NCBI RefSeq assembly: GCF_022682495.2
Contig: NC_071396.1
Span: forward strand, 54,184,022 to 54,248,021
Length of the DNA: 64,000 bases
Reading direction: 5' to 3'
Source: Desmodus rotundus
Taxonomy: Eukaryota; Chordata; Mammalia; Chiroptera; Phyllostomidae
In this document: positions 53,896 to 64,000 of the stretch, piece after piece
How the letters are laid out: each line of letters begins with the position of its first letter
How positions within the stretch are numbered: the first letter of the stretch is position 1
Position numbers and translations under genes: made by a program
The notes under the pieces: model-generated
Seen by the model: the letters and a program-made list of their open reading frames with translations, nothing else
What the model was told of the DNA's origin: nothing
The model's database searches: none

Positions 53896-54105
53896 ATTAT
53901 CATTTGTTGAGTGTTTATTGTGCCAGGCATGGCACTAGGTACTTTACATGTAATATCTCATTTAATTCTCATTCAAACCATATAAGGTAGGTACCAATAT
54001 CAGGCTCACTTTGCAGATGTAGAAACTGAGGCACAGAGAAATTAAGTGAATTGCCCCAAATTCCTCAGCTAGTTAGTGCCCAAGCTGCCCAATTTAGTTG
54101 TTTGT
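53896..54105 (-). repeat. MIR SINE, antisense
   Basis: 'attgtgccaggcatggcact', 'taatatctcatttaattctc', 'aggtaggtaccaatatcagg', 'agaaactgaggcacagagaa' and 'cctcagctagttagtgcc'. Directly tail to tail with the preceding MIR. Confidence 0.85.
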
Positions 54106-56139
54106 TGGGGTAGCATGGCACCAGCTCTTACTGTCTTTCTTCTTTAGAAAGTTCTGGTGAAGATATCAGAGATATCAATGATCCCTAGGTGAACGGGCCT
54201 TTTGGTGGTTCCTTGACCACACGAGCCTCAGTTTTATAGATGAAGAGTTTGTGCTTTATGGACACAGCCCTGCAGAGTGAAAATGAGGGAGCAGCAGCTG
54301 CTCAAAGAAGGAAGAAAATACACACTTACTGAGCTCGTACAGTATCTGAGAACCAAGGGCTGGACACCTGAGGTTTCTATCTCATTTGAAGACTCTTTGC
54401 ACCTGGCCAGCTGGAGGTGCAAACCTCTTCCTTGTCCCCACTCTTTCTGATGCTTCTCATGGGTGAACTGGCACAACATGTGGAAAGAGTTGGAAATTCT
54501 CTTGTTAATTTCAGTTTTTATAGGTTATTCAGATTGCAAAAAAAAAAAAATCCATGTTGAGTCTAAGAGTATCTAGACCAGCTGCTTGTATAGATTAAAT
54601 AATGCAGATGACTGTGAGAGTTACCAGAGCAGAAAAGAAAGTGGTTTCACCATACAGTGGATCAATCCAGAAAGTTCGGGGACAAAAGATATTTTTTAAC
54701 ATTGCATGACCCAATTTCTTCTCATCTTAGTTTGGCTGTCTTAAATTTACTGTGCAATTACCAAATCTTAACTTCACTTAAGCTATTTAAATAGTTATAA
54801 TGCTGCTTTTTTATATAAAATCCTAAAAAAATAAACAACCAAAATTTGATGGTGGAGAATGGCATTGTAATAAGGGATTGATCAGTTCTGTCACTCTCAT
54901 TTGGGCCACCAAATCAAGCCTCTAGCTTCAGGAAATATTTCTGGATAGGATCATTTCCACATGCCAGGCCGTGTTTCTTTTTAATATCACAGCTGATTTG
55001 CTGTGGCGGAGGCTGCTGCAAACTGCTGGCACCACTGCTGGTTACAAAATGTGTTTGCCAAACCATGCAGAGGAGAGGCAGTCTGACTGTATTCTTTGAT
55101 GGCAGGCTTCTTTGCCAAGAAACAGACCTGCATAGAAAGAACCTCATTCATCTTCTCCCCTGCACCTCCCTGTGCCCTGAACAAAGTGAGAGTGTCAGCA
55201 AACAGGGATGGAAATTTCTATTCTCTTCTCCATCCAGTACTGCTGCTGGAAACTCTTAGGTGATGGCTCAGGCATCTACTTCCCCCTATCACTGTTCTTA
55301 GAGCACATGGCCACAGAAACTCAGGAAAATGCAGATGGCTCACCTCTGCCACCTACGTGCTTGAGAAACAAATGACAGTGGGTGCCAAATGCTTTGAATC
55401 CATCATTACTTGTCAAACACTCCTGCCAGTTCTCTTCTAGGTAGGAAAAATGTAAAACCAGAAGGACCTAGATGAAGTTACAAAAAGTAATTCTCTCTCC
55501 TGAAAAATCACAGCTTGGTGTACTGTACTCTGCGGGTGATGATTATACTGTTATTTTTTTTCTGTCTCCATTCACAGATGTCAATACATGGTGAATAGTT
55601 TCCAAAAATTTACTTCATTTGCAACTAAAAGCAAGAGGGGAAGGCAGTGCCAGCCCCACTGGCATGCTGACAGCTCAGCATTCTCCACTAAGAGCTCAGC
55701 TCTATGCTAGTCAACTCCTGGGTGCCGAGGCAAGAAAGCAAGGGCACGCTACTGAAGGACACATTTCAAAACGAGAAGTAGACTGTCATAGTACCTACCT
55801 TCTCTCCCTTTCTAATCCTACCTCAAAGAGTCAGCCTTTAACATTTGGGGAAATAGACAATGATTCAGAGTTAAAGGTGAATGAAAAGGGAGTATTTGAA
55901 TTCATTTCAGAGTTGTTCAGGGGAATAACATTTCATTTTATGAAACAAATGAATTTCCTTCTCAAAGCTGGCGGCTGACGTTAGTGAACAATGAGTCAGG
56001 AAGCGATGACCGAAGTAGACAAGATGAGTACCACGGCCATCGCACGTGTTTACTCTCAGTTCTACAAGTCATCTGACTCTACTTTTCATTTTTCACACAT
56101 GCGTTTGATGCTGAGAATTTACAGTAGCCTCAGCGATAA
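54106..56139. other. Unassigned, mostly unique sequence
   Basis: A12 tract at 54539-54550. No recognised repeat or gene; frames at 54914-55259 overlap on both strands, and the 119-codon frame at 55619-55978 has no domain. Confidence 0.4.
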
Positions 56140-56345
56140 AAATTCTAGGCAATTTTTATTGTGCTCTTACCATGTGTCAGACACTGTTAGAAGTGCTTTA
56201 CTTGTATTAGTGTGTTTAATCCTCACAAAATGCTACAGGGCAGGGGCTATTCTTTCTCCCCTTTTACAAAGAGAAAATGGAAACATTGAGAGGTTAAGTA
56301 ATTTGCCCAAGGTAACACAGCTGGCAAGTTAATTGAGACAGTCTG
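56140..56345 (-). repeat. MIR SINE, antisense
   Basis: 'ttattgtgctcttaccatgt', 'gtgtttaatcctcacaaaat', 'ccccttttacaaagagaaaa', 'taatttgcccaaggtaacac'. The frame at 55991-56332 runs into it. Confidence 0.8.
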
Positions 56346-57039
56346 ACTTCAGAGCTGCATTTGAAACACCTCTCTACTCCATGCCCTGGTGGGGTAGGGT
56401 TAGCACAGGGCTTTGGAGCAGGAGGCAGCTACCCAATAAGTCATTTCTACTTCTAAAGGCTTTATTTTTATTTCCTTACTGCCCTCTTTATAGCAGTGTT
56501 TTGGGAACGAACAAAGGAAGTATCCTACTGACAAGAAGAAATAGATGACTCATGTTGAAGAAGGAGGAGGGGGGAAAAAGCCTTTTCAAGCCACAAGGAT
56601 ACCATTTTTCACACCAGAGGAGGTCACCAAATACATCACAGGAGAGAAAGGATCTTCTCTCCTTATCCATGTGACATGGATAATGGTCTCACCTTTGGGG
56701 AGGACACCCTGCTGTCAGAAAAATGATCCAAAAGAATCCTTGCTGCAGTGAGGGATTGGGTTACTTGTGGTACTTGTGCCCAAGAGCATGTGCTTTATTA
56801 GGTCGACCAGATGTCCTGCTTGGTCAGCCCTCTCCATTTTAATGGCCTGGAAGGGAGTCCTGGAAATCTCCTGGAGCAGGAAGACTTGGTTGGTTCTGGG
56901 TCCCCTACTGACAAGTTGTAAAGGACTTTATGTTATTTTGTGTTACTATCAGTAATAGTTCAGGTCATCAAATAGGTCAGATGGCTTGGTTGCCTGGAAG
57001 TAAATCAAAACTCTATCTTCCTTTTCTGCCTTAGATTTA
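56346..57039. other. Unassigned sequence
   Basis: No repeat or gene recognised. Confidence 0.4.
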
Positions 57040-57175
57040 TTTATTCCAACAGTATCTGCTGAGTTTTTTTTTTTTGGTGGGGGGAGGCAGCCAGTAAGGA
57101 TACATACATGGAAAAGCAAGAAATGGTCCTTTTCCTCAAGGTGCCCACCCTGAGAAGAGTTGAAGTCCTGCAAAC
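57040..57175 (-). repeat. L2 LINE 3' end, antisense, with T run
   Basis: 'atttatttattccaacagta' then a T12/G-rich simple tract at 57065-57085 and 'tccttttcctcaaggtgccc', the degraded antisense L2 end. Confidence 0.5.
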
Positions 57176-57379
57176 TCTGAGAGATCCTCTTGTGCTCTGC
57201 TACTGACTGCTAAGGATGCACAAGTTGTGGAGTAAACCGGCTGTCACTTTCTCTCTTTTCCTGATACTCTGTGCTCCAGGTCCCATCTTTCTTTCTCACT
57301 GGCCTTGATGACTCTATGCTGATCCAGGGTTAGACAATTTTCAGATACTAATAAAAAATAAGAGCTCAAAGAGTAAAAG

Positions 57380-57545
57380 CTCTGTATGAGGCCCTCAGTT
57401 TATCCCTGTGACAATGCTTTGAGGTCATTTTTGTTACTATTTTCATTTTCTATACAAGGAAACCAAGGCACAGGCAGTTAAAAAATGAACCCAAAGTAAA
57501 ATGCTAGTCAGTACTAGAACCAGGAAATTTAGCTTCAAAGCAGAT
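57380..57545 (-). repeat. MIR SINE, antisense
   Basis: 'atccctgtgacaatgctttg', 'tactattttcattttctata', 'aaccaaggcacaggcagtta' and 'gtactagaaccaggaaattt'. Confidence 0.7.
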
Positions 57546-57689
57546 CATCACAAATATTGCTGTACATTACGTCCTTGATAACGCTGTCATTAAGAAAGAA
57601 TATTTCAGGAGGAAATAAGAAAGAAGTGGAAGCAGATATGGTGATGACTCTAGGCAATATATCATAGCCAATGTTATCATTGTTGAGTG

Positions 57690-57850
57690 TTAGAGATTAT
57701 CTCGAATCTTCAGCGTCTTACTGCTGGATGGATATTATTTTATGTATGAGGAAACTGAAACCCTGGGAGCAGCCAACCATCAAATAACTAAGATGTGGCA
57801 GAACCAAAATGTGAATCCAGGTTCACTTGAACATCTGGTGCTCCTTTCCT
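57690..57850 (-). repeat. MIR SINE, antisense
   Basis: 'ggatattattttatgtatga', 'gaaactgaaaccctgggag', 'ctaagatgtggcagaacca' and 'tgaatccaggttcacttg'. Confidence 0.7.
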
Positions 57851-58664
57851 CCACCATCCTGCTTCCTAGTGCTAAGCAGAGTGCATAGCGCATGAACACA
57901 AATTCTGCCTTGAAATGAAAGAGACCATCCCTGAGATGAATGGGATGAAACCACCATGTAATGGACAAGATCACATATTAGATTATCATAGAACTCACTC
58001 GGTACAACCTTTCACCTGATGATTTAACTTCCGGCAACATTCCCATCAAAAAGGTGGCAGACTACTTTGGTCATCAGAATGACTGAGAAAATTTTGCTTG
58101 AAAACCTACATGTTGATCCAAGCCCTGAAAAGACTAGAGGATAAAGATGTCACGTGAGTCTTCGTTAAGTGAGGCCTCTGCCTGGGAAATCGCCTTGCTG
58201 GCTCAACTCCAGCATTTTGCATCACCTGCCCATATCACTCGGATCATGATTTGTTCCACAAGGGGAACTTCCTCAGAGTTCAAAACAGCTCCTGGACCAT
58301 GGAAACAGTCGTGGTGAAGTCTTTCCGTCTCCATGGTGATGCAAGCTTGTCAAAGTTGTCATTGGTAGTCAGAGTGCTGGCTGTGGTTAATAGAAAATAA
58401 TTTCACTGGTTGCACATGCCACGTGGAGAGACCACGGCCTGTGCTGATCTCCGCGGGAGTTCTGCCTGCTCTGGATCTTGCATAGACCTGCCACCAGCCT
58501 TACTTATCATTATTTCACTTGCTCAATGTATTGCTTCACTTGTTGGTGAGTCTCTCTCATCCATAACTTTTTCTCATTTCTTTTATGAAGAGAGTTTTGC
58601 TTTCAGATGAGCCGAACTCCTCCAGCCCATTCTTTAAAGGCAAGGAAACAAAAGAATAAGAATA
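57851..58664. other. Unique block with two X-box-like motifs
   Basis: No recognised repeat. 58296-58306 (accatggaaac) and 58328-58342 (tctccatggtgatgc) each contain a CCATGG centre with partial RFX X-box arms. No transcript structure is apparent. Confidence 0.35.
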
Positions 58665-58890
58665 GATAACAATAACGATTGAGTGCACACTCTCTGGTAT
58701 GCCCTGGGCTGAGTGCTTTACATGAATTTGCTCTTTTTATCTATACAAGACCCCTAAGGAAGTAGATACTATTATTGAGCCAGTATTACAGGTGGTGAAG
58801 ACTGGATTATGCCACTTGCCTGAAGCACACAGTGACTCATCTTGGACCCAACTCTGGCCTGATCGACCTCAGCTTACATTGTGTACCAAC
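58665..58890 (-). repeat. MIR SINE, antisense
   Basis: 'gggctgagtgctttacatga', 'agtagatactattattgagc', 'agtattacaggtggtgaaga' and 'acttgcctgaagcacacagt'. Confidence 0.75.
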
Positions 58891-61389
58891 CCTGTAGCTC
58901 CCTTTTTCCCTGTGATGCTTGAAAGTCTAACAGGTTCTGTTAAGGGTAAAAGTTAGTTTTGTATGGATAAAGGGAAAATATTTGGTACAGCCCTATTTCC
59001 TTGTAATTCTAGCATGAGGATTCTGAGATATGATTTAATTTTCCCTGTGACTTAAATAGCAAGTACATCACCCATTACTCACATTTCTTTGCCCACTTCA
59101 TAGGAGCATTTTCATTAGGAAAAAAAAAAAAAACATGTGTAGAAAGAAACGGAGGCTCTGTGAAGGAGGGGTAATTGGTTTGTTAACTATTGCATCCTTA
59201 GAATAAAGAACATGGGCCTAACACACAGTAAATGGTCAGTAAATATTTATCAAGTAAATGGATGAGTAAGAGGTTTAAAGAGTCACATATATGCCTGTCT
59301 CCCGGACAAAATCACAATAAACTCCTTGAAGTTACCATTAAATGCTGACCCCTAACTTCCCAGAGGGCAGATTATTCTGACATCTGGGAACAGTGTTACA
59401 TTTATTGAAAGGGCCCTTTATCCCTGGCTGAGAAAACCAAGTCTCAAGTGTTTGTGCTTCTGTGTGAGTATCTATGCCTCTTTGGAAATGATTAGAGGTC
59501 CAGAGAGGAAGGGAGGGGTGAACAGGCAATGCCATTTACAGTTGTAACCCTTTTAAATCCACAACTCATGTGTTTCAGTCCATGAGAAACTTGAACTTCA
59601 AAGTCATATCATCCAAACAGGAATTCTAATGAGTGGTGGCATCTCTCAAGCAACATAATAGGAATATTATCAAAATCATCTACTCTCCCCTGTATTCTCC
59701 GAAGTCTCCGGAACATCTCATCCTCCTCTGCAAAACCATCTCCCTCATCCTCTACTCCATTCAACCTCTGTGGTCCCTCTGAAAACCACATCATCCTCAT
59801 CTCCACAGGGTCCTCTAGAGAGTGAGGTTCCCCCTGTGTCCCCTCCACCTAGTCTACTTATTCAGCATCCCTAGGGGAAGACCCCTCCATGGAGGAAGAG
59901 AAAGAGAAAGAGTAGGAAAAATCCAAACTCTTTTGCAAACAAAGAGGAGAGAGAGGGGAAAGGCTGTGGATACTCATAAACTGATAACCTTTATCCCTTT
60001 AGTCAAAAAACGACTACTGTGCACTACTCGGCTATGTCCCCCAATTCTGCAGAAGTTTCAAGGATTCACTAAAATCCTAGTTCTCAAATAGCACACATCA
60101 GTCACCAAAGAACTCTTCCTTTCCAGAGAGGAATGACATCTATAAGTCATAGGCCAAGTCTAGAGCAATGTTTTGTTAGAACTCCTAGCTCTCTATATTA
60201 TTTTGTAGCTTATTTGCTAAATCAAACCAGCATGCGGTTATTTTGTGCAAAATAGATTGAGCATCTAAATCCTTGGCTGCAAACAGATTTAGGATACATG
60301 CTCCTTTTTCCCAGCACAGCCTACTTGGTTGCCACTATATAAACTAAGAATGCTCATTGCTCTAGCTACCCTCCTTGTGCACATCAAAATTCCTTATTGT
60401 GACATTTCTGACCAGATATTAATAAACATGAGTGGGAAGGGGGATAAGTGTGTGAAGTGCTGCTGCTCAGCCTTGTCCAGCCTGCAGAGCTTCCCTCTGC
60501 TTTGGCTGAAGATAGGGTGAAGATTAGGCAAGCTGGGAGCCCAGCTGCCTTAGGGAAAACCCCTAAAGGGTGAATCCTGTCAATTGAAACAAGTTTTTGA
60601 ATTCCAAGATGGAAACTTAGATGGAGCCAATTTCCATACTACAGCACTCCATCATGGCTGGGTGCATCAGGAGAATAGGAGGTAGGTGGCTTTCGGGGAA
60701 ATAAAAAACTTCAAGGCACCATGCACATGGTCATATTTCCCAAACTTTGAAGGAATTCTTCCCCTGAGCATGTATGTTTCATTTCTTTCAAGTAAAAAGG
60801 TAAATAACCTTCAAAGGGCACCATGTATTTCTTTTACTAAAAAGTTGGCCTGTGTGCCTTCAAAGATACAAACATATCCATCTGTTCCTGGGAAGAGAGA
60901 GTTCTGGGAAATAGTGTTCCATTTATTGAAGGAAGAGGAAGGTGTAGACCTAGGAAATGACAAACCTGGAGATTGCTATTTGCAGACATGACCTAAGGAG
61001 ATGCTGAAACTCCTGGAGCCTGACGACTAAGAGCGTGAGTTATAGATCAAAGGTGGCATCCAGGAAGCCCAGGACCAGCCTCTGCCTACAGATATGCTTA
61101 TCAGGCACTTGAAATATTCAAAGAAACATACTTGAAATATGTATATGCTGGCATCATAAAATGAGGAGAATTCACATCAAACGTATTCAGATTATTGACT
61201 TGAAAAAAAAAAATCAGAAGACCTGGGCCCACATTCCTGCACAGGCTTGACATGTTAAAACTGCGTGGCCGCTCCTGCAAACATGCGTGTGTTCTGGCAT
61301 TTGCTGTGCCTTCTCTGGCCTGTTTTATGCATTTGTATTAATTTCCTTGCCTACAGAACCATGGCCACCTTTGCCCTGGCTTCTCCATT
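58891..61389. other. Mostly unique sequence
   Basis: An L2-like end lies at 59195-59265 ('acacacagtaaatggtcagt') and A runs occur at 59120-59133 and 61202-61211. No gene recognised; the 79- to 101-codon frames at 59609-59848 and 60686-60991 have no known domain. Confidence 0.4.
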
Positions 61390-61565
61390 ACAGTTGAGTC
61401 CTTGGTCATGTCACTTAAGGGTTTTGAATCTTTATCTGCTTACCTTTATAACAGAGATAATATCTCACCACAGTGTTTAGATGAGTTAAATAAGATATTA
61501 CATGTAAATGCTTAGCCCAATGCCTGGGTCATGTACTTAATATGTCTCAAACCATTATTATCATT
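61390..61565 (+). repeat. MIR SINE
   Basis: 'gtccttggtcatgtcactta', 'gcttacctttataacagaga', 'agatgagttaaataagatat' and 'aatgcttagcccaatgcctg' in sense order. Confidence 0.75.
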
Positions 61566-61894
61566 AATATGGTTCTAATCATCTAATAAGCCTATCCAAA
61601 TCTTTCTTTACCACTTTTCTTTTTAATATAAGTGAAGAAATATGAAAATAATGGCCATAGATGTAAGCCTCCTATTGTTCAAATCTTTGGGGTCACTAGA
61701 TGTACTTTGGAATAATTAGATTATGTGATTTGCCCAAAGCCATGTATAAACTGGGCAACTGTTTATTTCAATTAATCATAAGGAGACAGAGCTGAAAACT
61801 AAGGGTTCATTGGAGAAATGCCATGGTGTGGGGACAGGCCAGATGTGCACAGAAGTCCATTTGCCTACTTAGGTAAGGACACTCCTCGGTCACC

Positions 61895-62060
61895 ACTGAG
61901 AGGCAGTGCAGTATAGTGAAAGGACATCACGGCCGGGGACATCAGGGTTCAAATCACCTCTCTGGCACCTGTAGGTCACTTTTGTTGGACAATTCCTCTG
62001 AGGTTTGAGTTTCATTTTATAATTTGTATTATAAATTTGCATTACTCACAAATTACCTGG
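61895..62060 (+). repeat. MIR SINE 5' half
   Basis: 'gaggcagtgcagtatagtga', 'acatcagggttcaaatcacc', 'ctggcacctgtaggtcactt' and 'gtttgagtttcattttataa'. The ~330 bp before it and ~720 bp after it (to 62780) are unassigned. Confidence 0.75.
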
Positions 62061-62780
62061 GGCATTTTTGTGCCCTCTAGAATCTGAGAGTCATTGACGA
62101 GGGATTTTGGATATCAAATCTAAGAGAATGAGGATGAAATTGGAGAGCAATTATTTGAGGTGAAGGTGAAGGTTGAAGAAAGAAATGGGCCCACACTGTT
62201 AAGAATCAGTTGTGAGAGACACCCTAAGGTTACTCCAAAAAATTGTTATGGAATTAAAATGTACTTAAACTCTACTTCTATACAAATCTCCAGTCACAGC
62301 AAATATGATTTTAAAATACAGTGGCAGGCAGGGTAGTATTGAGTCACTTTCTAGAATTATGGGGGAAAAAACCCCACATGCTTCCAATTCTAGAATTTCC
62401 AAGTGGAGAGGTTTGGGGGCAGTGGTATGGTTAGCGGGGGGCAGATCTCAGAAACTTGACTCTTTGGGTTGGCTTTGGGGGAGGTGAGAAAGATGAGCAA
62501 AGCACCTCCAAGACACCCCTTGTGCCATGACTGTTGCTGACTGACACTCAGACTGTGGCTCTCCAGCAGCATGTGATGGCCATGAGAAGGTGGATTAACT
62601 CATGCAGGGCTGACATTGATGAACTTGTTTAATGAAGATGTCAGAGCCCAAGTTGCAAGTGTGATTTCCTGTTCAGCCAATTGCATCTGTGATGAAACAT
62701 CCTCCTCCAAGAGGTCTGTGTCATCACTGGGTTCGCTTAGTCCTGGGATGCTGGGTTGGCTATTTCTCTGCTTCTCAGAA

Positions 62781-63027
62781 AACTGCTCTGGGGAAAAGGT
62801 GCAGGGATTAAGAAGCATGATTGGTAGGTACAAAATAGACAGGGGGATGTTAAGAATAGTATAGGAAATAGAGAAGCCAAAGAACTTATATGTATGACCC
62901 ATGAACTAAGGGAAGGACTGCTGGAGGGAAGAGGGGTACTGAGTGGAGGGGGCAAAGAGCAAAAATTGCGACAACTATAATAGCTTAATCAATAAAATAT
63001 ACTTAAAAAAAAAACACAACAGCTCTG
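62781..63027 (+). mobile_element. Short L1/HAL1 3' end insertion with target duplication
   Basis: Body 62791-63017, flanked by aactgctctg (62781-62790) and aacagctctg (63018-63027), one mismatch. The sequence matches the 3' UTR of the HAL1 at 17926-18363 read in sense: 'gattggtaggtacaaaatag', 'agaagccaaagaacttatat', 'atgacccatgaactaaggg', 'ataatagcttaatcaataaa', then a poly(A) tail. L1 and HAL1 share this tail, so the source cannot be told from this 227-bp piece. Confidence 0.88.
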
Positions 63028-64000
63028 AACCTCCCACCTACAAGGCTGAGGAGTCCCAGTGTCAGCTTTGCCTTTGCTGTGGACATGTGCAAGTGTGGCC
63101 AAGAACAATATTAAATGTAAATCTTGGATGAAGACAAAGACAAAACTGCCTCAATGTTGGTAAAGAGAACTCTTTAAAGAGAAGAAAGAAGCAAAACTCA
63201 ACAGGAAAAAGTAAACCTTGGACACAAAATAATTAGTACTCTACTATTTCATGAACTGATTGCTTTGTGTTTTTTTTAATGTAAGTTCATCAAAATTAAT
63301 AACAAAGGGCAACATGTACCATGTTCTCCTTTTTGAGAGTTTTTTTAGATTCCTAAGATTGAAGAGAATCTACTTAAACTGCTTATTAAAGTCAAAGTCC
63401 CTTAGACTTTACTTCCGATACCCATAAAGTTTTATGACATTCCTTATTTTGGAGCCCTGCAAAATAAGAATATCTATCTTAAAACAGGACTGAGCTTTTT
63501 ATTGTTCCTCTGCAGAGCAAGAACTCCCCAACAACACTGACCTACAAGCTTAAGTTTAATTCTCTTGTTTCCTGCAAGCTGCTAATTGGTCAAGCTCATC
63601 ACTGGGTCCCTTGACATTGTCCCCTCTTCCCATCCTCCACTTATTTACTCTCTCCTTCCCTCTTTCCTTACTCTTAGTGACTTTCTAAACCCTCTCTTCT
63701 TTCAGGGGATATCTGTTGATTTTGCTTATCTATCATTTCTTCTCTGTGCTCTGGTAGCAAAAAGTCTCTTTTCCATTTGATAATCCACCTGTGTCATTTT
63801 GGCAAAGCTATTATTAATCAAGAGGAGAGAGACAGTGCCTGGCACATAGCAAGTGCTAAATAAGTATTTGTTTTTATTAATGTCATAATATTACTTCTTC
63901 AAATATTTTATGAACCTCTTTGCTTCTCTCTGATCCTACAACCATTGCTTTAGGCTAGACCTTCCTCTTCCTTACTTTGATTACAATAATGGTCTCCTTA
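63028..64000. other. Unassigned sequence to the window end
   Basis: A MIR/L2-type terminus is visible at 63830-63870 ('cagtgcctggcacatagcaa', 'gctaaataagtatttg'). Otherwise nothing recognised. Confidence 0.45.

Overview
The window looks like nuclear DNA from a placental mammal, most likely a microbat (Yangochiroptera). Five copies of a tRNA-derived SINE match the bat Ves/VES family as I know it. They open with 'ccctggctggtgtggctcag', carry a Pol III B box and end in CT-rich tracts. There are also bat-type L1 3' ends with G-rich polypurine tails, a half-L1 (HAL1) element and mariner elements with TA target duplications. Old mammal-wide MIR, L2, L1M and hAT fragments fill much of the rest. I saw no helitrons of the vespertilionid type, but 64 kb is too little to exclude that family.

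I found no host protein-coding gene, no exon I can defend, no functional RNA gene, no CpG island and no CRISPR or prokaryotic feature. The longest open frames are fragments of retroelements or transposases, translations of microsatellites, or chance frames under 135 codons without matching splice structure. The region is intergenic or deep intronic. Coding entries below are transposon relics.

Layout. 0-10 kb: a strong CTCF-type motif at 783, a 0.7 kb L2, an L1 tail ending in a (GGAA)n array, an L1M fragment with a hAT insert beside an oppositely oriented L1 tail, and the first Ves SINE. 10-16.9 kb: mostly unique sequence with MIRs, an L2 and a Ves. 16.9-20.2 kb: an old L1 3' part split by an apparently full-length HAL1 with a perfect 16-bp target site duplication. 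20.2-22.6 kb: MIRs and a mariner that contains a 68-bp exact copy of sequence about 1.5 kb upstream. 23-30 kb: L1 and L2 pieces including an inverted L1, a ~200-bp imperfect palindrome, two Ves and a hAT fragment. 30-41 kb: sparse old repeats, a ~117-bp tandem duplication, a 5'-inverted L1 with its target site duplication, a second mariner and a Ves. 41.3-43.1 kb: an old repeat split by a different mariner-like element, followed by a compound microsatellite with ~180-200 bp higher-order structure. 43-64 kb: a long antisense L2, a MIR cluster at 53.3-54.1 kb, further MIRs and a short L1/HAL1 tail at 62.8 kb.

The nesting gives a relative history: MIR/L2/L1M/hAT first, then mariner, HAL1, Ves and bat L1 insertions, then microsatellite growth and local duplication. 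No new functional system is evident. The most unusual structures are the templated 68-bp insertion inside the mariner, the mariner/hAT chimera present in two copies, the near-complete HAL1 and the large palindrome. Boundaries of old repeats are by eye and should be read as plus or minus 10-30 bp.
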